DNA of 10,573 nt. It comes from Bacillota bacterium (GTDB lineage: Bacteria; Bacillota; Clostridia; Christensenellales; Aristaeellaceae). Below, in pieces: positions 4,566 to 10,573 of the stretch; within the stretch, counting starts at the first letter, position 1, and each line of letters starts with the position of its first letter. Under the pieces are notes generated by a model. That model did not search any database. It had not been told where the DNA came from and saw only the letters and a list, made by a program, of their open reading frames with translations. Location of the stretch: the NCBI GenBank assembly GCA_023416655.1, contig JAEZHK010000074.1, forward strand, positions 1 to 10,573, given 5' to 3'. Position numbers and translations under genes: made by a program.

Positions 4566-5474
4566 GTGAGAGAATTGGGTGATCCGGGTGTTTTTCCTTT
4601 TGTGTTCAAGCCCAACGTGGCGGCGATCGACCACGCGATGCGCGGCTTCGCGGCCGGGGCTTCCTGGTTCTTTGAGGACATCGTCGGCCAGGGCCTGATC
4701 AGGCTCGTCGGTTCCATCAACTGGATGCTCGCCCACATCCCGTGGTTTGTATTGGTGGCGCTGGTGTTCGTACTGGGCTGGAAAGCCCGTGGGAAGCTCA
4801 GAAGCGGCATCCTGTACGCGGCGCTACTCTGCCTGGTGGGCGTGGTGGGGCTATGGACGATGATGCTGCAGACGCTCTCCATCGTGCTGGCCAGCGTGCT
4901 GATCGCGCTGATTCTGGGCTTCCCAATCGGGATCCTGCTTTCGGCCTCCGACCGCGCGACGCGCGTCGTCCGCCCGATACTGGATACGATGCAGACCATG
5001 CCGGTCTTCGTCTACCTGATCCCGGCGCTGCTCTTCTTCGGCATGGGCTCGGCCTCGGCGGTCATCGCCACCGTGATCTACGCGATCGTGCCGGTGATCC
5101 GGCTCACCAGCCTTGGCATCCGGCAGGTGGACGAGGACGTGGTCGAGGCCTCCCGCGCCTTCGGCGCGACCCGGGGGCAGACCCTTTACAAGGTGCAGAT
5201 TCCGCAGGCGATGCCCACGATCATGGCCGGCGTCAACCAGACGCTGATGATGGCGATGGCGATGGTGGTCACCTGCTCGATGATCGGCGCGCGGGGCCTT
5301 GGCAACGAGGTACTCATCGCCGTCAACCGCACCGAGATCGGCCGCGGGCTGGTGTCCGGCTTCTCGGTGGTGATCCTGGCGATCCTGATGGACCGGCTGA
5401 CGCAAGGCTGGTTCGGTACGGACAAGAAAAAGGCCCGCGAAGCGCGAAAACCCGGAGGCGATCAGAATGGCTGA
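4566..5474 (+). CDS. opuAB: Betaine/quaternary amine ABC transporter permease
   Basis: A 302-residue membrane protein of the ProW/OpuAB family. About 55 mostly soluble or amphipathic N-terminal residues precede a series of hydrophobic helices (from about WFVLVALVFVLGW onward). The ATPase-contacting EAA loop is at about residues 193-213 (EASRAFGATRGQTLYKVQIP). The segment MIGARGLGNEVL following the EAA loop is typical of the family. The start is uncertain: GTG at 4566 has only a weak site (AGGATGCGGG), whereas TTG at 4575 has GGGGTGAG just upstream and would remove three residues. The gene overlaps the ATPase gene by 8 bases, which suggests translational coupling. Unlike lactococcal OpuA, the permease is not fused to the binding protein. 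Confidence 0.9.
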   Translation: MRELGDPGVFPFVFKPNVAAIDHAMRGFAAGASWFFEDIVGQGLIRLVGSINWMLAHIPWFVLVALVFVLGWKARGKLRSGILYAALLCLVGVVGLWTMMLQTLSIVLASVLIALILGFPIGILLSASDRATRVVRPILDTMQTMPVFVYLIPALLFFGMGSASAVIATVIYAIVPVIRLTSLGIRQVDEDVVEASRAFGATRGQTLYKVQIPQAMPTIMAGVNQTLMMAMAMVVTCSMIGARGLGNEVLIAVNRTEIGRGLVSGFSVVILAILMDRLTQGWFGTDKKKAREARKPGGDQNG

Positions 5475-6660
5475 AGAGCGTAACGACTACATCATAGAAC
5501 TTCAGAACGTGTCGAAGCTCTACGGCGTCAACCGGGCGGAGGCCGCCCGCATGATGCGCGAAGGCTCGGACAAGCAGCTTGTCTACAAAAGGACGGGCGC
5601 GACCGTCGCGCTGTGGGACGTGAACCTCAAAGTCCGCCGCGGCGAGATTTTCGTGGTCATCGGCCTCTCCGGCTCGGGCAAGTCCACCGTGGTGCGATGC
5701 CTGAACCGGCTGCACAGGCCCACCGGCGGCAGCGTGCTGTTTGAGGGCGAGGACATCACGAAGTTCAATACAAAAGAACTCCTCGAGCTTCGCCGCCGCA
5801 GGGTGTCGATGGTGTTCCAGTCCTTCGGCCTGATGAGCCACCGCGACGTCATGGGCAACGTGGCCTACGGCCTCGAGGTGCGCGGCATGTCCCGTGCCCA
5901 GCGCGAGCAGAAGGCGCGCGAGGTGATCGACATGGTGGGGCTCTCGGGCTTGGAAAAGCAGTCCGTGAGCAGCCTGTCCGGCGGCATGCGCCAACGGGTA
6001 GGCATCGCGCGGGCGCTGGCCAGCGATCCGGAGGTGCTCTTGATGGACGAGCCCTTCTCGGCGCTCGACCCGCTGGTCCGCAGCGACATGCAGTTCGAGC
6101 TGCTTCGAATCCAGCGGAAGCTCGGCAAGACGGTGGTCTTCATCACCCACGACATCGACGAGGCGTTCAAGCTCGGCGACACCGTCGCCATCATGCGGGA
6201 CGGCAAGGTGGTTCAGGTAGACACCCCCGAGGGCATGAGCGCGAACCCCGCGGACGACTACGTGCGCAGGTTCGTCGGCAGCGCCGACCGCTCGAAGGTC
6301 ACCGCCCTTCGCAGCGTCATGATCACGCCCTCAAGCATCGCCCGTCTATCCGACCGCCCGGCGCAGGCCATCGAATCCATGCGCAAGCACGCGCTGTCCA
6401 CGGTCTACGTGGTGGATAACCGACTGCGCCTCAAGGGCATCCTGACCATCGCGGACGCCGTGCGCGCCCACCGCGAGGGCCTGACCATCGGCCAGGTCAT
6501 GAACCCGGAGGTGGAAACCTGCGTGCCGGACGAGACCGTCCACGCCATTCTGCCCCGCGCCGCGCAGTCCCCCTACCCGCTGGCGGTGGTGGACGAGGGC
6601 GGCGCGCTGATGGGCATCGTCACCAAGGCGGCGGTGCTCTCGACGCTCGCGCAGGAATAG
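5467..6660 (+). CDS. opuAA: Betaine/quaternary amine ABC transporter ATP-binding protein with CBS domains
   Basis: A 397-residue ATPase of the ProV/OpuAA family that powers betaine uptake at the inner face of the membrane. Visible motifs: Walker A GLSGSGKST (66-74), Q-loop Gln118, ABC signature LSGGMRQ (170-176), Walker B LLMDEP (191-196), D-loop SALDP (198-202), H-loop His228 in ITHD. Residues about 283-395 form a tandem CBS pair (from VTALRSVMITPSSIARLSD to LMGIVTKAAVLSTLAQE). In OpuA the CBS module gates transport in response to ionic strength and binds cyclic di-AMP; that role is inferred here. The N-terminal segment YGVNRAEAARMMREGSDKQ is the insertion typical of this family. Last gene of the operon; no classical terminator follows, only the hairpin at 6682-6715. 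Confidence 0.94.
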   Translation: MAEERNDYIIELQNVSKLYGVNRAEAARMMREGSDKQLVYKRTGATVALWDVNLKVRRGEIFVVIGLSGSGKSTVVRCLNRLHRPTGGSVLFEGEDITKFNTKELLELRRRRVSMVFQSFGLMSHRDVMGNVAYGLEVRGMSRAQREQKAREVIDMVGLSGLEKQSVSSLSGGMRQRVGIARALASDPEVLLMDEPFSALDPLVRSDMQFELLRIQRKLGKTVVFITHDIDEAFKLGDTVAIMRDGKVVQVDTPEGMSANPADDYVRRFVGSADRSKVTALRSVMITPSSIARLSDRPAQAIESMRKHALSTVYVVDNRLRLKGILTIADAVRAHREGLTIGQVMNPEVETCVPDETVHAILPRAAQSPYPLAVVDEGGALMGIVTKAAVLSTLAQE

Positions 6661-6681
6661 CACTCATAATCACCTCCCTCT

Positions 6682-6715
6682 GGCGACGGCAGGAACTATG
6701 GTTCATGCCGTTGCC
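6682..6715 (+). repeat. Dispersed 34-nt hairpin, copy B
   Basis: Stem ggcgac/gttgcc (with one G·T), G-C, gca/tgc, a G·A mismatch, gaac/gttc, loop tatg. It is the plus-strand counterpart of 1699-1732. It starts 22 bases after the ATPase stop and ends 4 bases before the -35 of the next gene. The tail ccttgttt is somewhat T-rich, so it could act as the operon terminator, but copy A has no such tail. Confidence 0.7.
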
Positions 6716-6719
6716 CTTG

Positions 6720-6749
6720 TTTACACCGCCGCGGCAAAGGTAGTATAAT
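6720..6749 (+). promoter_or_regulatory. Sigma-A promoter of the AlkD-like gene
   Basis: -35 TTTACA (6720-6725), an 18-bp spacer, consensus -10 TATAAT (6744-6749). The leader is about 30 nt and carries AAAGGAGG 7 bases before the ATG at 6788. Confidence 0.8.
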
Positions 6750-6787
6750 GGACAAGCCCGGCAACGGGCGGCAAAGGAGGCGGGGGC

Positions 6788-7465
6788 ATGGACATACAAA
6801 AAGTCATGGAACAGCTGGCCGCATGGGGCAACGAGGCCCGGAAAAAGCACATGAAAAAGAACGGCGCGGGCGAGAACCTGTTCGGCGTGCCGATGGGCAA
6901 CCTGCGAAAGCTGGCGGAAACGCTCGGCAGGGACCACGCCCTGGCGCTCTCCCTCTGGGAGACCGGCAACGCCGACGCGAGGATGCTGTCCGCGATGATC
7001 CTGGACCCCGCGAAGCTGGAAAGGGACCGGGCGGAGCGCATGATCAGAGAGGCCGGAACTATCGATCTTCTGGACGAATTGGTGTTCGACGCCGTCGCCG
7101 AGGCCCCATACGCGGCGGAGCTGCGCGAGGCTTGGCTCACCTCCCCGGACGACCTGGAAGGCCGCGTGGGCTGGACGCTGGTCATAAGTGGCATTCAAAG
7201 CAAGCAGTTCAAGACCGAAGCGCTCGCCCACTATGTGGACCTGGCGGAGCAGAGCCTCGTGGATGCGCCGCCGCTTACACAGTGGGCCATGAACCGGGCA
7301 ATGTGCGAGACCGCCATCCGGTACGAGGCGTTCACCGGCCGCGGCATCGAAATCGGCGAGCGGCTGGGCGTCTACAAGGGCCAGAAGGTGCCCAAGGGCT
7401 GCACCTCCGCCTACGCGCCGGACTGGATCGCGGCGGGCATCCGGCTGCGCAGGCCGAAGAAATAA
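6788..7465 (+). CDS. AlkD-like DNA alkylation repair protein (HEAT-repeat family)
   Basis: A 225-residue, largely helical protein of the DNA alkylation repair family (PF08713 type), whose best known member, AlkD of Bacillus cereus, is a glycosylase that removes bulky or cationic alkylated purines such as N3- and N7-methylated bases. Family hallmarks: GENLFGVPMGNLRKLAETLG (28-47) and ALSLWETGNADARMLSAMI (53-71), then alpha-helical pairs to the end. In the segment usually read as W-D-x-x-D, here T-I-D-L-L-D (91-96), the second Asp (catalytic in AlkD) is kept but the Trp position appears to be Ile. The C-terminus is basic (RLRRPKK). It has its own promoter and a near-perfect ribosome site (AAAGGAGG). 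The 225-residue length fits the family. Whether it is an active glycosylase or only a DNA-binding relative is open. Confidence 0.82.
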   Translation: MDIQKVMEQLAAWGNEARKKHMKKNGAGENLFGVPMGNLRKLAETLGRDHALALSLWETGNADARMLSAMILDPAKLERDRAERMIREAGTIDLLDELVFDAVAEAPYAAELREAWLTSPDDLEGRVGWTLVISGIQSKQFKTEALAHYVDLAEQSLVDAPPLTQWAMNRAMCETAIRYEAFTGRGIEIGERLGVYKGQKVPKGCTSAYAPDWIAAGIRLRRPKK

Positions 7466-7471
7466 AAGCAA

Positions 7472-7493
7472 GGGGCGACCGGTCGGACGCCCC
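7472..7493. terminator. Shared hairpin between convergent genes
   Basis: A 6-bp stem ggggcg/cgcccc around a 10-nt loop containing the palindrome accggt. It lies between two convergent stop codons only 41 bases apart. There is no long T run on either strand (aaaa precedes on the plus strand, giving tttt for the minus), so it would work best for the leftward transcript. Confidence 0.55.
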
Positions 7494-7506
7494 ATACATA
7501 TTGTGA

Positions 7507-8214
7507 TTACTGATCCCTGGCGGGTGACGGAGCGATGCCCGCGCTCTCGCTCATCAGGTTCACGTACAAGACTTTCTGGTCGTCAATTTCGGCGAAGAAC
7601 ACGTCCTCCGGCCGCGCGCGATACAGCGAGTGCAGCTGGTCGCGAAGCCAGGCCTCGTCCACCTTCGCGTAGTCCAGCATGTCGTGGAATATCTGCCCAT
7701 CCACGATCACCGGCATGGTCAGCCCCTCTTCGGGCTGCTTGAGCGAAAGGTCTTTGACCGTCACGGGTCGGGCGCTGTTCTTGGGGAACACCGAAAGGTT
7801 CCCGCCCATCTCAAACACCGCGAAGTTCACGTCCTGCAGCTTCATAAACCCCTGGGCGCGCAGCATTGACATCAGCGTAAACGCGCTCATGCGGCACTTT
7901 TTGAGCGCGTCCCGCCGGATCACGCCCGAGGCCACCAGGATCACCGGCGCGAAGTCCATCCGGTAGAAGCGGCGCCTTAGTGACATCCCGGCGATCAGCA
8001 CCGCGAACAGCGCGATAACGATCACGCCGAAGGACGTCTTGAAGATGTCCTTGTTGACCAGCGGCTGGGAGATCACGTTCGAGATGATCATCAGGATCCC
8101 CAGGTCGAAGGCGCTCATCTGCAAGAGCGACTTCTTGCCCAGCATCACCCCGACAAACCAGATGGCAAGCACCAAGACCAGCGAGCGCAGCGCATAAACG
8201 AGCAGCATGACCAT
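7507..8214 (-). CDS. DUF421 (YetF-family) membrane protein
   Basis: A 235-residue protein with three N-terminal hydrophobic helices (about residues 3-24, 35-52 and 60-77, e.g. LVYALRSLVLVLAIWFVGVM and TSFGVIVIALFAVLIAGMSL) and a soluble C-terminal domain containing the family features VASGVIRRDALKKCRMSAF and LSVFPKNSARPVT (YetF-like, PF04239 type). Bacillus relatives occur in several copies and some affect spore properties; no biochemical role is established. The ATG at 8214 has AAGGAGGG 6-7 bases upstream, and that site overlaps the stop of the preceding DUF4363 gene (TAAGGAGGG), so the two form one operon. The C-terminal stretch EDVFFAEIDDQKVLYVNLM is usual for the family. Confidence 0.88.
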   Translation of the reverse strand: MVMLLVYALRSLVLVLAIWFVGVMLGKKSLLQMSAFDLGILMIISNVISQPLVNKDIFKTSFGVIVIALFAVLIAGMSLRRRFYRMDFAPVILVASGVIRRDALKKCRMSAFTLMSMLRAQGFMKLQDVNFAVFEMGGNLSVFPKNSARPVTVKDLSLKQPEEGLTMPVIVDGQIFHDMLDYAKVDEAWLRDQLHSLYRARPEDVFFAEIDDQKVLYVNLMSESAGIAPSPARDQ

Positions 8215-8226
8215 GTTGATCCCTCC

Positions 8227-8604
8227 TTACGGTTGCGGCGCGATTGAGGTGATGTTTTTGAAGAGGAAGAGGCTGGAGAGCCCCTCCTTCTCCGCGGACT
8301 GCGCGTCCCGCTTGGCGATGGCGACGCGGAAGCGGGTCAGCGTGAGGTTGAGCAGCGTGTAGTCCGTTTCCGCGTACTTGACCGCCACCAGGAAGTTGCC
8401 CTGGTTCCACAGCTGCACCGCCCGGTCCGCCGACTTCTCCGCCCCGGCCCAGTCCCCGGTCCCCGCCTGCCTGAGCGCGCTCTCCACCTCCCCGTTGAAG
8501 TTTCGGTCGCCCCAATTGAACAAAAACATCTGCCCCAACATGGTCGCGCCCAGCAATAGCGCGAGCAGGCCGACGAGCGTCCATCCGATCGCCTTTTGCG
8601 TCAT
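8227..8604 (-). CDS. DUF4363 family membrane-anchored protein
   Basis: A 125-residue protein with one N-terminal membrane segment (IGWTLVGLLALLLGATMLGQ, about 6-25) and a helical outer domain. The pattern GTGDWAGAEKSADRAVQLWN followed by an LTRFRVAIAKRDAQSAEKEG repeat resembles the DUF4363 family, in which a tryptophan-containing helix pair is followed by a second pair. Members are commonly encoded beside DUF421 genes in Clostridia, as here; the downstream DUF421 start is 12 bases away. ATG at 8604 is preceded by AGGGAGGG. I see no convincing promoter between 8605 and 8733. Function unknown; probably acts with the DUF421 protein at the membrane. Confidence 0.72.
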   Translation of the reverse strand: MTQKAIGWTLVGLLALLLGATMLGQMFLFNWGDRNFNGEVESALRQAGTGDWAGAEKSADRAVQLWNQGNFLVAVKYAETDYTLLNLTLTRFRVAIAKRDAQSAEKEGLSSLFLFKNITSIAPQP

Positions 8605-8733
8605 ACCGTTCCCTCCCTGCGCGTAGCGTTTTGGTTTAGTATGGCTGGGGACAACCTCCCGTACGCGCCAGAGCGCAGGATACTATGGTAACCTTGTTCA
8701 TTCCGGACAGCGCGCCGGAAGCCGGTCTCCACG

Positions 8734-8766
8734 AAAAATCAAAGCGCCCGGCGAATGCGGACGCTT
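8734..8766 (-). terminator. Intrinsic terminator of thpR
   Basis: On the minus strand a 9-bp stem aagcgtccg/cgggcgctt (one G·U) with a 7-nt loop is followed by tgattttt. It starts about 24 bases after the thpR stop and separates thpR from the DUF4363-DUF421 operon. Confidence 0.75.
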
Positions 8767-8789
8767 GTCTTTACGCTGTCAGGTCACGT

Positions 8790-9293
8790 TCAAACGCTCT
8801 TGCCGAAGACCTCCGTATAGGTGAGCGACCCCGCGAGGCGCTCGGACTTCATCAGGCTCAGCCGCCGCGCGGGTCTGGAGAAGGGCTCAAAGGAGAGGTC
8901 CGGCTGGGCGCGGAGCGATACCTCCCGCGCCAGCGTGATGTGCGGGACGAGGCGCTCCTGCCAGTCGCCGGAGAATCCTGCCCGCCTCAGGTCATCCACC
9001 AACCCCCGGTACAATTCATCCAGCGCCGGGCTTGGCTTGACGCCCACCCAGTACAGGTCCCGCCGGAATGTGCCCACCCGATCGAACTCCAGTTCCACTG
9101 GCCGGACAAAGCGGTCGGAAATGGCGCGTTTTATGGCGGCGGCCTCCCCCACCTCGCCCAGGAATGCGACCGTCAGGTGCAGGTTCTCCGGCCGTGTGAA
9201 GTTGCCCGAGGCGCACGCTCTGAGCCTGCGCTGGACAGCGAGCAGCCTTTCCTTTGTGGCCGGGTCAAAGTTGATCGCGATAAAGAGCCTCAC
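8790..9293 (-). CDS. thpR: RNA 2',3'-cyclic phosphodiesterase (LigT/ThpR, 2H family)
   Basis: A 167-residue cytoplasmic enzyme of the 2H phosphoesterase superfamily, which opens 2',3'-cyclic phosphates at RNA ends and in some species can ligate tRNA halves. Both catalytic H-x-T-x motifs are present: HLTV at 39-42 and HITL at 118-121. The opening MRLFIAINFD and the segment FLGEVGEAAAIKRAI are typical of ThpR. The start is GTG with GGAGG 7 bases upstream. It is probably monocistronic, with a terminator after it. Its biological substrate in bacteria is not well established. Length is near the usual 175-185 residues. Confidence 0.92.
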   Translation of the reverse strand: MRLFIAINFDPATKERLLAVQRRLRACASGNFTRPENLHLTVAFLGEVGEAAAIKRAISDRFVRPVELEFDRVGTFRRDLYWVGVKPSPALDELYRGLVDDLRRAGFSGDWQERLVPHITLAREVSLRAQPDLSFEPFSRPARRLSLMKSERLAGSLTYTEVFGKSV

Positions 9294-9332
9294 AGCCGCG
9301 CCTCCACCTTCTCATGGATTGCCCCCGCCTTC

Positions 9333-9359
9333 ATTGTACCCGCCCGGCATGAAAATCAA
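9333..9359 (-). promoter_or_regulatory. Weak candidate promoter of thpR
   Basis: On the minus strand -10 TACAAT (9333-9338) and TTGATT (9354-9359), but the spacer is only 15 bp, so this is tentative. It is divergent from the infC promoter starting at 9411. Confidence 0.35.
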
Positions 9360-9410
9360 GCCAAGCGCCTCTGCCGATGCGGGTTCGGGTGTAAATTTTT
9401 CAAATACAAG

Positions 9411-9439
9411 TTGACGGACGCATACTGGAATGCTATAAT
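9411..9439 (+). promoter_or_regulatory. Sigma-A promoter of infC-rpmI-rplT
   Basis: -35 TTGACG (9411-9416), a 17-bp spacer, consensus -10 TATAAT (9434-9439). The start near 9446 gives a leader of about 135 nt before infC. Confidence 0.85.
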
Positions 9440-9445
9440 GCTTTT

Positions 9446-9580
9446 GATAAAGCAGAAGCGCTCGCTTCTCACCCGGCGGCATCGCCAGCCAGGGTTGGCA
9501 TGAAACATTGGTTTTCGTGTGTGGGCGTACGCTTTTGCGTAGCGCCCGCTTCTTTTTTCTGGAACCGATATGGGAGGTGC
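9446..9580 (+). promoter_or_regulatory. infC leader RNA with candidate L20-type attenuation
   Basis: The leader begins with a hairpin agaagcg/cgcttct (9454-9460 with 9463-9469), continues through short stems (ggcg/cgcc, gcca/tggc) and ends with an intrinsic terminator at 9523-9558, about 22 bases before the infC start. The 5' arm agaagcg can pair equally well with cgcttct at 9547-9553, which overlaps the last terminator base and its T tract, giving a plausible anti-terminator. In Bacillus subtilis the same operon is repressed by ribosomal protein L20 through premature termination in the leader. The assignment here rests on position and structure, not on a covariance model. Confidence 0.7.
9523..9558 (+). 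terminator. Attenuator hairpin in the infC leader
   Basis: Stem gggcgtacgc with gcgta-g-cgccc (one bulged G), loop tttt, followed by gcttc and six T. It lies between the promoter and infC, so it must be regulated or leaky. Confidence 0.82.
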
Positions 9581-10102
9581 ATGGGTATCAACAACGATCT
9601 GATGATTAATGAGGAAATCCGCGACCGCGAAGTGCGTTTGATCGATCAGAACGGCGAACAGCTGGGCGTCATGCTGACGCGTCAGGCGATGGAACTCGCC
9701 GAAGAACGTCAGCTTGATCTGGTCAAGATTGTGCCACAGGCCAAGCCGCCGGTGTGCAAGCTGCTGGATTATGGCAAATACCGCTTCGAACAATCCAAGC
9801 GCGAACGCGAGATTCGCAAGAATCAAAAGATCATCACCATCAAGGAGGTCCGGCTGTCCGCGACCATCGATGACCACGACGTGGACGTCAAGTTCCGAAA
9901 CGCGGTCAAGTTCCTTGAGGAAGGTGACAAGGTCAAGGTAAACATCCGTTTCCGTGGCCGACAGATTACCCATTCCGAAATCGGTCTTCAGGTAATGAGA
10001 AGTTTCGCCGAGCGGATCAAGGAATACTGCACCATCGAGCGCCAACCGCTGATCGAAGGCCGCAACATGATCATGATCCTTGCCCCGCGCGATAAGGATT
10101 AG
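9581..10102 (+). CDS. infC: Translation initiation factor IF-3
   Basis: A 173-residue IF-3, which binds the 30S subunit, prevents subunit joining and checks start-codon pairing. The N-terminal domain opens with NDLMINEEIRDREVRLIDQ and contains KIVPQAKPPVCKLLDYGKYR. The linker helix is rich in K/R/E (FEQSKREREIRKNQK), and the C-terminal domain runs from IKEVRLSATIDDHDVDVKFR to RNMIMILAPRDKD. The length is normal. I chose ATG at 9581 because GGGAGGTG lies immediately upstream, but the gap from GGAGG to the ATG is only 3 nt. infC often uses a rare start codon (AUU in Escherichia coli), so initiation at another nearby codon such as ATC at 9587 is conceivable. The in-frame ATG at 9500 lies within the leader and would add 27 Cys/Trp-rich residues foreign to the family. 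Confidence 0.96.
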   Translation: MGINNDLMINEEIRDREVRLIDQNGEQLGVMLTRQAMELAEERQLDLVKIVPQAKPPVCKLLDYGKYRFEQSKREREIRKNQKIITIKEVRLSATIDDHDVDVKFRNAVKFLEEGDKVKVNIRFRGRQITHSEIGLQVMRSFAERIKEYCTIERQPLIEGRNMIMILAPRDKD

Positions 10103-10158
10103 GAGCGCGCTTCTAAATCTTCGCGAAATGATGCACGTAAACGAGAGGAGGAGTTTCC

Positions 10159-10356
10159 ATGCCCAAGCAGAAGACCCACCGCGGCGCGGCGAAGCGCTTC
10201 AAGCTGACAAAGACCGGCAAGATCAAGCGTTCGCAGGCGTACAAAAGCCATATTCTGACCAAGAAGCCCACCAAGCGCACGCGCAACCTGCGCAAGGCCG
10301 CCCTGGTGTTCAGCGGCGAAGTCAAAACCATCAAGAAATTGATTCCGTATAAGTAA
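10159..10356 (+). CDS. rpmI: 50S ribosomal protein L35 (bL35)
   Basis: A 65-residue basic protein with the standard bL35 sequence: MPKQKTHRGAAKRFKLTKTG at the start, then a HILTKKPTKRTRNLR core, ending LIPYK. ATG is preceded by AGGAGG with 7-base spacing. It lies 56 bases after infC and 15 before rplT in the conserved translation operon. Its stop codon forms part of the rplT ribosome site (TAAGGAGG). Confidence 0.98.
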   Translation: MPKQKTHRGAAKRFKLTKTGKIKRSQAYKSHILTKKPTKRTRNLRKAALVFSGEVKTIKKLIPYK

Positions 10357-10371
10357 GGAGGCGAATCAGAA

Positions 10372-10573
10372 ATGGCAAGAGTCAAGAGGGCTGTTAACGC
10401 CCTGAAGAAACGTCGCAAAGTCTTCCGTTTGGCCAAGGGCTACTTCGGCGCCCGTTCCAAGCAGTACCGCGCCGCCAGCGAGCAGGTTCGCCGCTCCCTG
10501 CGCTACGCGTTCATCGGCCGCAAGCTCAAGAAGCGCGAATTCCGCCGCCTGTGGATCGCCCGCATCAACGCCG
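10372..10573 (+). CDS. rplT: 50S ribosomal protein L20 (bL20), cut by the window end
   Basis: The first 67 residues of bL20 are visible: MARVKRAVNALKKRRKVFRL, then AKGYFGARSKQYRAASEQV, and FRRLWIARINA at the edge. The full protein is normally about 117 residues, so roughly 50 are outside the window. AAGGAGG lies 10 bases upstream, overlapping the rpmI stop. L20 is a 23S rRNA assembly protein and, in Bacillus, the repressor of its own operon through the leader RNA. Confidence 0.97.
   Translation, partial: MARVKRAVNALKKRRKVFRLAKGYFGARSKQYRAASEQVRRSLRYAFIGRKLKKREFRRLWIARINA

Noticed and set aside
4851..5405. 184-codon minus-strand open frame opposite the permease
   Set aside because: His/Asp/Arg-rich antisense shadow of a membrane-protein gene with no ribosome site.
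8605..8733. Promoter for the DUF4363-DUF421 operon
   Set aside because: I could find CATACT and TAGTAT-like -10 boxes on the minus strand but no -35 at a suitable distance.
9500..9580. 27-residue N-terminal extension of IF-3
   Set aside because: It lies across the attenuator hairpin, has unusual Cys/Trp-rich content and is absent from known IF-3 proteins.

Overview
The window looks like chromosomal DNA from a GC-rich member of the Clostridia (Bacillota), possibly a gut lineage. I infer this from the strong Shine-Dalgarno sites, the sigma-A promoters with 17-18 bp spacers, the infC-rpmI-rplT operon with a leader attenuator, a BusR-type regulator (GntR helix-turn-helix plus TrkA-C/RCK_C domain) next to a betaine transporter, and a DUF421-DUF4363 pair. 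I cannot name a genus from sequence alone. No phage, plasmid, CRISPR, tRNA or rRNA is visible.

Layout. On the minus strand at the left are a GNAT acetyltransferase (178-660) and a YheO-type PAS/HTH regulator (861-1505), separated by an intrinsic terminator. A 645-bp divergent intergenic region (1506-2150) follows. It is packed with perfect hairpins, including seven back-to-back stem-loops with no linker bases (1816-1998). A small two-helix membrane protein (2151-2477) and a BusR-like regulator (2599-3225) follow on the plus strand, each with its own promoter. After the BusR terminator come a 158-bp imperfect palindrome, a tandem 17-bp direct repeat and a strong promoter. These lead into a three-gene glycine betaine/quaternary amine ABC transporter operon (3562-6660: binding protein, permease, ATPase with CBS domains). 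Next are an AlkD-like DNA alkylation repair protein (6788-7465, plus), a convergent DUF4363-DUF421 pair and thpR (minus strand, 7507-9293), and finally the translation operon infC-rpmI-rplT (plus, 9411 to the window end, rplT cut off).

How the genes work together. The core is an osmoprotectant uptake module. A BusR-like repressor, whose relatives bind cyclic di-AMP, lies directly upstream of the transporter, and the transporter ATPase carries CBS domains, which in lactococcal OpuA sense ionic strength and bind cyclic di-AMP. The infC operon leader has an intrinsic terminator and a possible alternative pairing, consistent with L20-type autogenous attenuation.

The most unusual material is non-coding. 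There are three kinds of repeat, each seen twice in the window: (i) a module of abutting hairpins in which the short central hairpin is conserved and the long outer stems keep their size but change sequence; (ii) an imperfect palindrome centred on a short hairpin, complete at 3279-3436 and half-replaced by a hairpin module at 5-170; (iii) a 34-nt hairpin just upstream of two promoters (1699-1732 and 6682-6715). These are the best candidates for something undescribed.
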